Source of the DNA: Nitratifractor sp.
GTDB lineage: Bacteria; Campylobacterota; Campylobacteria; Campylobacterales; Sulfurovaceae
Direction of reading: 5' to 3'
Assembly (NCBI GenBank): GCA_015491955.1
Contig: WGFZ01000065.1
Coordinates: 1-34,307, forward strand
DNA length: 34,307 nt
The position numbers were made by a program, and so were the translations under genes. Positions 21,661 through 30,826 of the stretch are shown here, one piece after another; within the stretch, counting starts at the first letter, position 1, and each line of letters begins with the position of its first letter. The notes beneath the pieces were generated by a model. That model saw only the letters and a program-made list of their open reading frames with translations. It was not told the origin of the DNA and made no database searches.

Positions 21661-22386
21661 CTATGCCTCTAGGTCTTCTCCTGTCTCTTCTATATATAAG
21701 ATACGTCCACAATGAGGGCAAGTTACAATCTCTTCACCTCTAATTAAATCAGAGTATGTCTTATCATTAATCTTTAGATAACAACCATAACAAGCCTGTT
21801 TCCTAACAGGAACTACTCCAGTATTACCAGCCCATTTACGAATTTTCTCATAAAAGGATAGAATCTTTTGATCCATTTTATGAATTTTATTTTCACGAGC
21901 TTTATATAGAGTCTCTTTCTCTTTCTCTATTGCTTGAAGCTCTTGATTTGCATCACTCTTTACAGTTTCAAAAACCTCTTCAAGAGCCTTTAACTCCTCT
22001 TTTGCCTCCTCAATAAGAGCTGTCTTTGTCTCAATAACTCTATTTAAACGCTCAATCTCTTCATTTGCAAAACTTAATTTCTCTTTAGCAATCTCCTCCT
22101 CAATAGAGAGAGCTTTCATCTCTCTTTCAGTGGAAATCTCTTTACCCTTTTTTTGAATATCTTTAAGTTGCTTACTCAAAGAGCCAATCTGCTCTTCATA
22201 ACTAACAATTTTATCTTTACTCTCATCTATCTGTTTTTGTAGAGTATCTATTCTAGATTGGACACTATCAACTTTATCTTTCTCTTTAGAGACTCTATTT
22301 TGGGCATTATCTATTTGAGGAGTAAAGCTATCTAAGCCTTTATCAATAGTAGAGAGTTCAACTAGCTCTTTGAGGTACTTATTCAA
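21661..22386 (-). CDS. C4-type zinc-ribbon coiled-coil protein (HP0958/FlgZ/CdsZ-like)
   Basis: Long coiled coil followed by CYGCYLKIN...VTCPHCGRILY; neighbours waaA and Nif3 as in the H. pylori HP0956-HP0959 region. Confidence 0.85.
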   Translation of the reverse strand: MNKYLKELVELSTIDKGLDSFTPQIDNAQNRVSKEKDKVDSVQSRIDTLQKQIDESKDKIVSYEEQIGSLSKQLKDIQKKGKEISTEREMKALSIEEEIAKEKLSFANEEIERLNRVIETKTALIEEAKEELKALEEVFETVKSDANQELQAIEKEKETLYKARENKIHKMDQKILSFYEKIRKWAGNTGVVPVRKQACYGCYLKINDKTYSDLIRGEEIVTCPHCGRILYIEETGEDLEA

Positions 22387-22434
22387 TATATATCCTTTTA
22401 TTCAATGAAAGGTCTTGAAGGAAACGTTACACTA

Positions 22435-23157
22435 TTAGATAATAGTAAACGGATTTTTCGATGGCGTGATTATAACCGAAATTGGCAAAGTTTTCAATAA
22501 TTTATATAATAACTTAGCAAAAAAGTGTTCACTCTCCCAATGACCAATATCAACCATCATCAACCCTTGACTCATCGCCTTCATAGCTTCGTGATATTTA
22601 ATATCTCCTGTTAAAAAGCAATCTGCCTCTACACTATCTATCAAAGATGCTCCAGAGCCTGTACATAGAGCAATAGATCCTATATTATCTTTTGGTGAGA
22701 CTATACGTAGGCTATTTAAGCCAAAAGCCTTTTTTATTTTTTCTTGAAGTTCCATAAGAGTCCAATTAACCTTAGCTTCACAAAGAAAGGGCTTTTCCCT
22801 CTCTATCTCTAACTCTAAAACTTCGCGAAATACATAACTATTTAGATGAGTCTTATCAAAATTTGTATGCATTGCTATTAGAGATTGTCCCTTTTGAATA
22901 AGTTTTTCTATGAGATTAGCAGGATATAGCTCAAAATTTAATGATGTAAGTTTTCCAAAAATTAGTGGGTGGTGTACTATAAAAAGAGTTCCCTCTTTTG
23001 CTCTTTCAATCATCATCTCATCAATATCCAAAGATAAAACAACCTCATCAACCTCTCGATTCATATCACCAATAATCAAACCGCTATTATCCCACTTCTC
23101 TTGTAATTCAAAGGGGCTAATAGTATTTAGATACTCATATATTTCACCTATTTTCAT
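22435..23157 (-). CDS. Nif3-like dinuclear metal-centre protein
   Basis: WDNSGLIIGD, VHHPLIFGKLTSLNF, AMHTNFDKTHLNSYV, TGDIKYHEAM, DIGHWESEHF. Confidence 0.92.
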   Translation of the reverse strand: MKIGEIYEYLNTISPFELQEKWDNSGLIIGDMNREVDEVVLSLDIDEMMIERAKEGTLFIVHHPLIFGKLTSLNFELYPANLIEKLIQKGQSLIAMHTNFDKTHLNSYVFREVLELEIEREKPFLCEAKVNWTLMELQEKIKKAFGLNSLRIVSPKDNIGSIALCTGSGASLIDSVEADCFLTGDIKYHEAMKAMSQGLMMVDIGHWESEHFFAKLLYKLLKTLPISVIITPSKNPFTII

Positions 23158-23849
23158 TTAAACCCTTTATTACAATTAACCATACACCTAGTACAAGTTT
23201 TTATTTTATTGTTTTCAATAACCTCTTCCAATGCACAAGTATCTAAAATCGTAATCTTATGCTCTTTATCTATTGAAATCAATCCCTCTCTTTTCATCTT
23301 ATTAAATATACGAGAGAGTGTCTCTGGAGTTAAATTTAAAATAGCAGCTATCTCATTATATTTTAGAGTAGTAAATATATCAATATTTTCTAAAAGAATC
23401 TTAGCCACTTTTGCTTCAGAAGAGAGAATAGTCTCTTTTTGAATAAGAGATGATAAAACCATTATTTTAGATGTAAGAGACTTAATAAGTTCAAGAGAGA
23501 AATCACTATTTGATAGATTTTTATATATATAATCATAAGGTATTAGTGCCATTTTCCCATCTGAAACAAATTCACAAGTGGCAGGGAAAGGCATACGCTC
23601 AAAACAGGCATACTCTCCTATAATTGAAGGTTTATCAAAACGATTTATTTGAATTTGGCTACCTTTTGGAGACGTTTTGTAAAGTTTAACACTACCTTCT
23701 ATAAGAATATATAGATACTCTCCAATATCACCCTCATAAAATACAATTCCATCTTTACTATAACTCTTAATAATAGAGTTATCTTCAATCTCACGAATAT
23801 GATTTTGAGATAGTTTTGAGAAGAGTCCTATTTGACTTAAATCAACCAT
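23154..23849 (-). CDS. Crp/Fnr-family transcriptional regulator with C-terminal cysteine cluster
   Basis: cNMP-binding-like N-terminal domain (FYEGDIGEYLYILIEGSVKLYK) and HTH (EIAAILNLTPETLSRIFNKMKREGLI); C terminus DTCALEEVIENNKIKTCTRCMVNCNKGFK. Confidence 0.9.
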   Translation of the reverse strand: MVDLSQIGLFSKLSQNHIREIEDNSIIKSYSKDGIVFYEGDIGEYLYILIEGSVKLYKTSPKGSQIQINRFDKPSIIGEYACFERMPFPATCEFVSDGKMALIPYDYIYKNLSNSDFSLELIKSLTSKIMVLSSLIQKETILSSEAKVAKILLENIDIFTTLKYNEIAAILNLTPETLSRIFNKMKREGLISIDKEHKITILDTCALEEVIENNKIKTCTRCMVNCNKGFK

Positions 23850-23891
23850 AAATATCTAGCCTTATATATATTCGTTAATATTATTAAATTA

Positions 23892-24641
23892 CTATTTTTC
23901 AAACCAACTCAAATCTTTATGTAGTTTAACAACTTTACCTACAACAATAAGTGCTGGTGTTGGTAAATCCTTTGCTTTTTCATAAATATTGCTAAGTGTA
24001 CCTATAACTGTCTTCTCCTCTGCCCAAGTTCCTTTACTAATTACAGCTATTGGAAAATCTTTTGGCTTCCCAATTTCTAATAATTTCTCTGTAATATGTT
24101 TAAGGCGATGTAAGCCCATTAAAAAGATAATCGTATCATCACTTTTATAATTTTCCCAAGGAATTTGGCTCTTATTTTTACTAGCTTCATGACCTGTAAC
24201 AACTCTAAAGCTTACTGTAATTCCTCTATGAGTTACAGGAATACCCGCATACTCTGGAACTGCAATAGCTGATGTAATTCCTGGAATAAATTCAAATTTT
24301 ACTCCTCTTTGCTTTAGGTATATACCCTCTTCTCCCCCACGTCCAAAAACTAAAGGATCGCCACCTTTTAGGCGAACAACAATATCATATTTTAAAGAGG
24401 CTTGATAGATAAGCTCATTGATCTCATCTTGTGGAAGTGTATGGTGGCTATCAGCCTTACCAACATATATAAACTCACACCCATCTTTTGCCTCTGATAG
24501 AATCTCTGGATTAGCAAGACGGTCATATATGATAACATCAGCCTTACGAATTACTCTAAGAGCCTTTATTGTTAAAAGTTCTAAAGCTCCAGGACCTGCA
24601 CCTGTTAAATATACTCTACCCATTAGCTCTCTCTTTATCAT
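23892..24641 (-). CDS. cobA: uroporphyrinogen-III C-methyltransferase (SUMT; NirE role likely)
   Basis: VYLTGAGPGALELLTIKALRVIRKADVIIYDRL, VRLKGGDPLVFGRGGEE, VPGITSAIAVPEYAGIPVTHR-type motifs; located beside nirJ/nirF. Confidence 0.93.
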   Translation of the reverse strand: MIKRELMGRVYLTGAGPGALELLTIKALRVIRKADVIIYDRLANPEILSEAKDGCEFIYVGKADSHHTLPQDEINELIYQASLKYDIVVRLKGGDPLVFGRGGEEGIYLKQRGVKFEFIPGITSAIAVPEYAGIPVTHRGITVSFRVVTGHEASKNKSQIPWENYKSDDTIIFLMGLHRLKHITEKLLEIGKPKDFPIAVISKGTWAEEKTVIGTLSNIYEKAKDLPTPALIVVGKVVKLHKDLSWFEK

Positions 24642-25740
24642 TTAAATAACAAGATGGGTCTTCTTCCCAAAGTTCTCCTGATATAGCATAGGCTCTACTT
24701 CTACTACCACCATTACAGATATTCACTACTCCACAATTAGCACAATTACCAGATAATTTTCGTGGGTGTTCTCTTAAACGTCTTAAAATATCATTATCTT
24801 CATCTAGCCAAATTTCACTAAAGGGCTTTTGAGTCATATTTCCAATGGTAAAATGGAAAAATGGATCTGGTTTAACATTACCCTTCCAATCGATATTAAC
24901 AAGCCTCCGCCCTGCACTATTACCTCCCCATTTAAGCAGACGCCTACGCATCTCATCTTTTAAACTTGGATAACGATTAGAGAACTCTTCTAAAAATAAA
25001 ATAGAATCCATCTCCATATTTCCAGTAACAATATCAATACCTCTTCCTTGCTCATAATATTCAAATGCTTTATCTATAATAAATTTTACATAAGTGCGAC
25101 GCTCATCTTTAGAGATGTCAATCTTTAGATTATCTAAGCCTCTACCACTATATACAAGATGAGAGATATATATCTTATCTACACCAATATCTTCAGCCAA
25201 TTTAAAAATATCATAAAAGCTAGATTGTGTCTCTTTAGTTAGGGTGAAACGGATACCTGCATTACCTTGATGTTTTTGAATTAGTGCAATAGCTTCAAGA
25301 CTTCTTTTATATGCTCCTTTAAGCCCTCTAAACTCATCGTGAATAGTCTCTATCCCATCTATACTAATTCCAATATAGTTAAAAGTTTCAATAATCTCAT
25401 CTACATTTTTATCATTTATATATAATCCATTTGTAGATAGATATGTAATAATCCCAACCTTACGCATAGCTTGAGCAATTTGAAAAATATCTTTACGAAT
25501 TAGTGGTTCTCCACCACTAAATATTACAAAACGAACCCCACCTTTTAAAAGTTCAGGAATAGATTCTAAAATAAATTCAGTACTCAAAAAATCCTCAGAG
25601 TTAGCATCAGCATAACTATAACAGTGTTTACAAGCAAGATTACATCTATTTGTAAAATTCCAAATAGCAATAACGCCATCTAAAGAACGCTCCCTTTTAC
25701 CCTCAACTACTGAAGATATTAAATTTGATAAGCGAAACAC
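24616..25740 (-). CDS. nirJ: heme d1 biosynthesis radical SAM protein NirJ
   Basis: NRCNLACKHCYSYADA (CxxxCxxC), FSGGEPLIRKD, SPASM-like C terminus CANCGVVNICNGGSRSRAYA; adjacent to nirF and cobA. Confidence 0.88.
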   Translation of the reverse strand: MFRLSNLISSVVEGKRERSLDGVIAIWNFTNRCNLACKHCYSYADANSEDFLSTEFILESIPELLKGGVRFVIFSGGEPLIRKDIFQIAQAMRKVGIITYLSTNGLYINDKNVDEIIETFNYIGISIDGIETIHDEFRGLKGAYKRSLEAIALIQKHQGNAGIRFTLTKETQSSFYDIFKLAEDIGVDKIYISHLVYSGRGLDNLKIDISKDERRTYVKFIIDKAFEYYEQGRGIDIVTGNMEMDSILFLEEFSNRYPSLKDEMRRRLLKWGGNSAGRRLVNIDWKGNVKPDPFFHFTIGNMTQKPFSEIWLDEDNDILRRLREHPRKLSGNCANCGVVNICNGGSRSRAYAISGELWEEDPSCYLNDKERANG

Positions 25741-26880
25741 TTAATGACTCACTTTTGATGATTTTTTTAGATAGTCATCTGGTGCTTCAAAAAGAAAGAT
25801 TCCAGAGGGTTTACGTACTGGCCACATAAAGTGCTTCCACCACTTTTTGGGGTCTGGGTCAGATACTCTATAGGCTAACACTTCATTTTTAGTATTTACA
25901 CTAAAATAGATATGTGGAGTATCTTTTGACCAACGAAGATGTAAAATCCAACCATCAAACTTAAAGGTACGCATAATTTTAAATGTTTTTGTATCTATAA
26001 TCTGTACATAGGGAAAATCCTTACCACTAAAACTAACAGCTAACCACTTTTGATTTGGACTCATAGCAGTAAATACAGGATTTCCTTTAACCTCAATAGC
26101 GCTTATTGGCTTAAAGTTATGGTCAAAGACAAAGACCTTTTTAGCTCCAACAGCTGGAATAAAGAAGTAATCCTTTGAGATACTCCAAAAACCAAAGTGA
26201 GGAACTTTTAAGATTCTATCTTTCCTACCAAGATTTAGAGGAATCTTTTTATACTTCATAGTATCAAGGTTTAATAGACCAACATCAGGAGAGTTAAATA
26301 GCCCTGCTACATATAGATTTTTATGAATCATAGCATCAAAAGGGACTTTTCCAATATCTTTAAACTTCTTAAATAGAACAAAGTGAGCTTTAGCTTTACT
26401 AAGATTTTCATTCTTCATCACCCAAATCTCATCACTATCCATCAATTCAAAGATTAAATAGTTTTTATAAATCTTAATTCCAACATTTCTACTACCTGTT
26501 TTGATAGTTTGTAATGGATTTAAATCTCTATCTAAAATTTCAACTGTCTTATTATCATAGTTGGCTACTGCTAAAAAATTACTCCCTATAATAAATCCAA
26601 TTGCACTTTTAGATGTTTTATACTCTTTTAGCTTTTTGTTATGAATGGGGTCAAATTTGATAACATATCCATCTCTAGTAATGACATATCCATCATTATC
26701 ACGAAACTTAACAACAGCATGATTAAAATTGTGCATATTTTTAATCTTATCTACTAAGAGATTATGGTCAATTACTGCTAAAGCAGAGTTTTCACGCTCA
26801 ACAACAAAAATCTTCTCTCTTGCACTTAAAGAGCTAATAGTAGCTCCTAGTATAAATAGTAAAAAGAGCATCTTTTTCAT
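25741..26880 (-). CDS. nirF: cytochrome d1-like beta-propeller protein, NirF-like
   Basis: Signal peptide plus repeated blades (VVERENSALAVIDHN, FLAVANYDNKTVEILDRD, PVFTAMSPNQKWLAVSF); lacks a CxxCH heme-c motif; position in the heme-d1 cluster. Confidence 0.85.
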   Translation of the reverse strand: MKKMLFLLFILGATISSLSAREKIFVVERENSALAVIDHNLLVDKIKNMHNFNHAVVKFRDNDGYVITRDGYVIKFDPIHNKKLKEYKTSKSAIGFIIGSNFLAVANYDNKTVEILDRDLNPLQTIKTGSRNVGIKIYKNYLIFELMDSDEIWVMKNENLSKAKAHFVLFKKFKDIGKVPFDAMIHKNLYVAGLFNSPDVGLLNLDTMKYKKIPLNLGRKDRILKVPHFGFWSISKDYFFIPAVGAKKVFVFDHNFKPISAIEVKGNPVFTAMSPNQKWLAVSFSGKDFPYVQIIDTKTFKIMRTFKFDGWILHLRWSKDTPHIYFSVNTKNEVLAYRVSDPDPKKWWKHFMWPVRKPSGIFLFEAPDDYLKKSSKVSH

Positions 26881-27212
26881 TTCTTATCCTTAAATGAGAT
26901 TATAAAATCTGTTAATATCTTAATTTGACTAGCATTTAAATCATTAAAAGCTGGCATAGAGTTACGTTTGTAACCAAGTGTTTTATAGACAGCTTGAGGA
27001 TTAACAATTTGAGCCATTATCTGCTGTGGTGTACGCCTATTTGCAATTGAACGAAAAGAGGGACCAAATGCTTCAGCACTTTGATGATGACAACCCCAAC
27101 AGTAACTTTTAAATAGTTTCAATCCAGCCTTTTGCTCAATATCTAAATCACTAGCTAATATTACATAAGGTAATAGCAATATAACGATAACTCTAATAAT
27201 ATTAAAACTCAA
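26877..27212 (-). CDS. small periplasmic monoheme cytochrome c (NirC/NirM-like)
   Basis: Signal peptide, KSYCWGCHHQSAEAFGPSF (CxxCH), NSMPAFNDL (axial Met). TTG start with AAGGGG upstream. Confidence 0.85.
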   Translation of the reverse strand: MSFNIIRVIVILLLPYVILASDLDIEQKAGLKLFKSYCWGCHHQSAEAFGPSFRSIANRRTPQQIMAQIVNPQAVYKTLGYKRNSMPAFNDLNASQIKILTDFIISFKDKK

Positions 27213-27233
27213 GATAGCCCCTTTTTTATTTGC

Positions 27234-27270
27234 AAAGTTATAATAGCAACTATTTTGTTATTATAACTTT
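27234..27270. repeat. 12-bp perfect inverted repeat between the cytochrome c and trkA genes
   Basis: AAAGTTATAATA - GCAACTATTTTGT - TATTATAACTTT; inner bases extend the stem. Confidence 0.8.
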
Positions 27271-27388
27271 ATATAACTAGCTTGATTTAAGCTAATTGTT
27301 ACTCAGTATTACATATATAATATTAATTCTTGATATAAAAGTAGTGATATAATGAACTCTTGTATTGATACTTCTAAAGGATATTTAA

Positions 27389-28708
27389 ATGGATATCATA
27401 ATAGCAGGAGCTGGGAAGGTCGGTTATAATCTTGCTCGTACGCTCTCACCTATTCATAATGTTACTGTTATAGACCGTAATTCTCAAGCACTTAATCGTT
27501 TACAAGAGAACCTTGATATTTTACCTGTAAATGGAGATATTGAAGACCCATTAACTTATAAAAAACTTATAGATAAAAAAGCTGACCTTTTTATTGCCGT
27601 TACTGATATTGATGAAGCAAATATTATCTCAACTCTTATTGCTGGTGATACTATAGATGTAAAGAAAAAATATATACGATTACGTAATGATTTTTTTGCC
27701 AAAAGCTCCATAAGAGAGAAATTGGAGATTGATGAAGCTATTTTCCCTCTACAACTAAGCTCTGAGACTATTGAACAACTCTTTGAGTACCCAAGAGCAA
27801 ATAATGTAAAAAGCTTTGCTTATACAGATTTTAAACTTGTATCTATTCGTGTAACAGCCCAAATAGATGAGATTATACTAAAACCAAATGGTTACATTAT
27901 TGTAGGTATAGAGCGAAATAAGAGATTTATCATACCTAAAGATAGTAATAGCAAAATTTTTAATGGAGATTTAGTCTATCTATTTGGAAGTGAAGATAGC
28001 ATTAAAGAGATATCTCCTAAGCTAGATATAGAGGCTCCAGAAAATATTGAACGCTGTGTTATATTTGGAGGTGGAGATTTAGGAATTGCCATTGCTCGTA
28101 AACTTCTTAAATATGGTAAAGATGTAAAAATTGTTGAAGAGGATATTAATCAATGCAATATTACAGATGAGATTTTAGGTGGTGAAGCTATGACTCTAAG
28201 TTCTAAATATGGAACGAATGAGCTATTTGAAGAGGAGGGATTAGCACACGCTGATATGATGATTTCAGCCACTAGTGATGATGAATATAACATTATTAAG
28301 TGTCTTGAAGCAAAAGAGCGTGGTATTAAGAAAGTTATGGCTATCAATAATGAGATGGAGTATTACAATCTTATGCACTCCTTAGGTCTAATTGTCGTAA
28401 GGGGTCCTAAGATGAGTGCTTATAATACTATTATTGAGAAGATTCACTCAAGTAAGGTTACAACAGAAAGAAAATATTGTGGAGGTCAAGGCTCTGTATA
28501 TCTACGAAAAATATTTACTGATTCATCTTTAATAGATAGGAGAGTTAAACCATATAAAGCTACAAAAGATACTCTAATGTATCTTATTCGCTCCAAAAAA
28601 CTTATACCGTTTATAGAACCTCAAAGAGTAAAAGAAGATGATATATTAGTAATATTTACTCACAATGAAGAGTCTCAAAAAGTAGAGAGTTGGTTAAATG
28701 GACTTTAA
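27389..28708 (+). CDS. trkA: Trk potassium uptake regulatory NAD-binding protein TrkA
   Basis: Two Rossmann NAD motifs (IIAGAGKVGYNLAR, VIFGGGDLGIAIARKL) and TrkA_C-like segments. Confidence 0.93.
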   Translation: MDIIIAGAGKVGYNLARTLSPIHNVTVIDRNSQALNRLQENLDILPVNGDIEDPLTYKKLIDKKADLFIAVTDIDEANIISTLIAGDTIDVKKKYIRLRNDFFAKSSIREKLEIDEAIFPLQLSSETIEQLFEYPRANNVKSFAYTDFKLVSIRVTAQIDEIILKPNGYIIVGIERNKRFIIPKDSNSKIFNGDLVYLFGSEDSIKEISPKLDIEAPENIERCVIFGGGDLGIAIARKLLKYGKDVKIVEEDINQCNITDEILGGEAMTLSSKYGTNELFEEEGLAHADMMISATSDDEYNIIKCLEAKERGIKKVMAINNEMEYYNLMHSLGLIVVRGPKMSAYNTIIEKIHSSKVTTERKYCGGQGSVYLRKIFTDSSLIDRRVKPYKATKDTLMYLIRSKKLIPFIEPQRVKEDDILVIFTHNEESQKVESWLNGL

Positions 28709-30140
28709 GAGTATCTTTAAGGTTATGAGCCTTATTGGAATGGCTGTTGGAGCTTTTTTCCTTACTGAAATTCCAATAGCAATCTATTATAAAGAAAATA
28801 GCGACCGTTTAATACTCTTCTTGGCACTATTTTTAATTATTAATGCTCTTATTTGGATAATACTAAGAGAACATCGTATAGATTTAAAGATTCGTGAGAG
28901 TATTTTATCAGTCAATTTACTTTGGATTTTACTTGGAATTGCTGGTGGAGTTCCACTATATCTATATACACTAATCTCTCCAGCCTCTGCATTTTTTGAA
29001 GCAATTAGTGGTTTTACCACAACAGGGGCAACTATATATACTGATATTGAATCACTTCCTCATTTTATTCTATTTCATCGTAGCTTGATGCACTGGATGG
29101 GAGGAATGGGGATTATTGTTTTAGGTGTTGGTCTATTGTCTATGATAAATCCCTCAGGAAGTCTTAGCCTATTTAAGGCTGAATCTACAGGCATTCAAAT
29201 TGAAAAACTTCGTCCAAAGATTAAAGATACAGCTCTTAGCCTTTGGGGTATATATTTAGGACTTACTATTATAGATGCTATATTACTTCATATATTTGGA
29301 ATGGGTTGGTTTGATGCAATAAATCACGCCTTCTCAACCCTATCAACAGGAGGGTTTTCTACTAAAAATGCCTCTATTGGAGCTTTTAATAGTAATGGGA
29401 TTTTGTGGATAACTACTATATTTATGTTATTAGCAGGTATAAACTTCTTAGCTCACCTACGACTCTTATATAAAGATCCAAGTGGATATTGGAGTGAAGA
29501 GGTTAGATGGTATCTTATTATATTTTTTGCTATATCTATCGCTTTAACACTAACTCATCAAATAGTAGATAATGCTACTTTTCAATTCTCTGTAACGCAC
29601 TCATTCTTTACAGTAGCCTCAGTAATGACTACTACAGGCTTTGCATCTACCAATTATGGAGTATGGGGGCATAATGCAATCGCTTTAATATTTTTAGCAA
29701 TGCTAGTTGGTGGAAATGCTGGTTCAACTGCTGGTGGTGTAAAAGTTATACGCTATGTTGTTATAATAAAGACCCTATTTGCCGAAATGAAGCGAACTCT
29801 TCATCCTCGTGCTTTAATCGCTGTATATGTTGATGGTAAAAAATTAAAAGAGAGTATCTTAGCCTCAACATTTGGATTTTTTGTATTATATATTTTTACC
29901 AATGTTTTACTATCTATTTATCTATATGGACGTGGATTTGATACGATGACCTCAATATCAGGAGCTTTAGCAATAGTTGGAAATATTGGTCCAGGTTTTG
30001 AAAAAGTTGGACCAGCAGATAATTTTGCCTTCTTTAGTGATATTGATAAGATAATTCTATCTATTGGAATGATTATAGGTAGGTTGGAGTGTTATACAGT
30101 CTATATACTCCTTAGCCTCTCATTTTGGAAACGTTTTTAA
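28698..30140 (+). CDS. trkH: Trk/Ktr potassium transporter membrane subunit TrkH
   Basis: FEAISGFTTTGATIYTDIE, MHWMGGMGIIVL, FSTLSTGGFSTKNAS, VGGNAGSTAGGVKVIR, GPGFEKVGP; overlaps trkA by 11 nt. Confidence 0.95.
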   Translation: MDFKSIFKVMSLIGMAVGAFFLTEIPIAIYYKENSDRLILFLALFLIINALIWIILREHRIDLKIRESILSVNLLWILLGIAGGVPLYLYTLISPASAFFEAISGFTTTGATIYTDIESLPHFILFHRSLMHWMGGMGIIVLGVGLLSMINPSGSLSLFKAESTGIQIEKLRPKIKDTALSLWGIYLGLTIIDAILLHIFGMGWFDAINHAFSTLSTGGFSTKNASIGAFNSNGILWITTIFMLLAGINFLAHLRLLYKDPSGYWSEEVRWYLIIFFAISIALTLTHQIVDNATFQFSVTHSFFTVASVMTTTGFASTNYGVWGHNAIALIFLAMLVGGNAGSTAGGVKVIRYVVIIKTLFAEMKRTLHPRALIAVYVDGKKLKESILASTFGFFVLYIFTNVLLSIYLYGRGFDTMTSISGALAIVGNIGPGFEKVGPADNFAFFSDIDKIILSIGMIIGRLECYTVYILLSLSFWKRF

Positions 30141-30212
30141 ACAAGAGTAAAATTATCAGGTATAATACATTTATCCTATTTTATAGGTAAAAAATCTTAG
30201 AAAGGGTTGTCT

Positions 30213-30452
30213 ATGTTTAATATAAAAGTTGAAAAAGAGTGTGGTTGCTTTAAAAAGAGTTCAATACAAAATAATCAAAGAGTTGATAATAAAGATGATG
30301 CTTTATTCAAAGCTCAAAATATGGCTAAAGAGATGAATGAGACTTTCTGCCAAAAACATAACTTTAAAGTAGTTGAAAGTGATAATGACTTTATAATAAA
30401 AGTTGAGGAAAATAAAGCATCTACTTGTTGTGGAGGTGGACACTGCCACTAA
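30213..30452 (+). CDS. small Cys/His-rich protein, possible metal binding
   Basis: MFNIKVEKECGCFKKS...ENKASTCCGGGHCH*. ATG 30213 preferred over the track TTG 30207; AAAGGG upstream and TATAAT at 30161-30166. Confidence 0.75.
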   Translation: MFNIKVEKECGCFKKSSIQNNQRVDNKDDALFKAQNMAKEMNETFCQKHNFKVVESDNDFIIKVEENKASTCCGGGHCH

Positions 30453-30455
30453 ATC

Positions 30456-30818
30456 TTAGGTGGCAAGTTTTACTACAACTACAGCCATAGCTACGCCACC
30501 ATCGTGAGTAATTGATAGTGAACTCTCCTCTATTGGAAAATATTCTAAAGCCTCTTTACTAAGCTCAAAAAATGGAGCACCTTTTTTATCCTTTTTTATT
30601 GTAATATCAAGAAAGGACAACTCTGAGCCAATACCACAGCCCAAAGCCTTAGCTATCGCCTCTTTAGATGCCCAAAGTCCAGCTAATGTTGCATCTGATG
30701 TAGAGGAGTTATACTCATCATCATTTAAATAGTGCCTTAAAAAACGCTCTTTAAACCGTTTTTTACTATTTGCTATCCTATCTATTACAGTAATATCTGT
30801 TCCTACTCGTATCATCAT
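30456..30818 (-). CDS. acpS: holo-[acyl-carrier-protein] synthase
   Basis: IRVGTDITVIDRIANSKKRF...FLRHYLNDDE...AGLWASKEAIAKALGCGIG...LSITHDGGVAMAVVV. Confidence 0.95.
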   Translation of the reverse strand: MMIRVGTDITVIDRIANSKKRFKERFLRHYLNDDEYNSSTSDATLAGLWASKEAIAKALGCGIGSELSFLDITIKKDKKGAPFFELSKEALEYFPIEESSLSITHDGGVAMAVVVVKLAT

Positions 30819-30826
30819 ACTCTACC

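Noticed and set aside
27333-27357. TTGATATAAAAGTAGTGATATAAT upstream of trkA as an FNR box
   Set aside because: Only one half-site is present (TTGAT-ATAA-AAGTA); it is better read as an extended AT-rich region with a TATAAT -10 for trkA.
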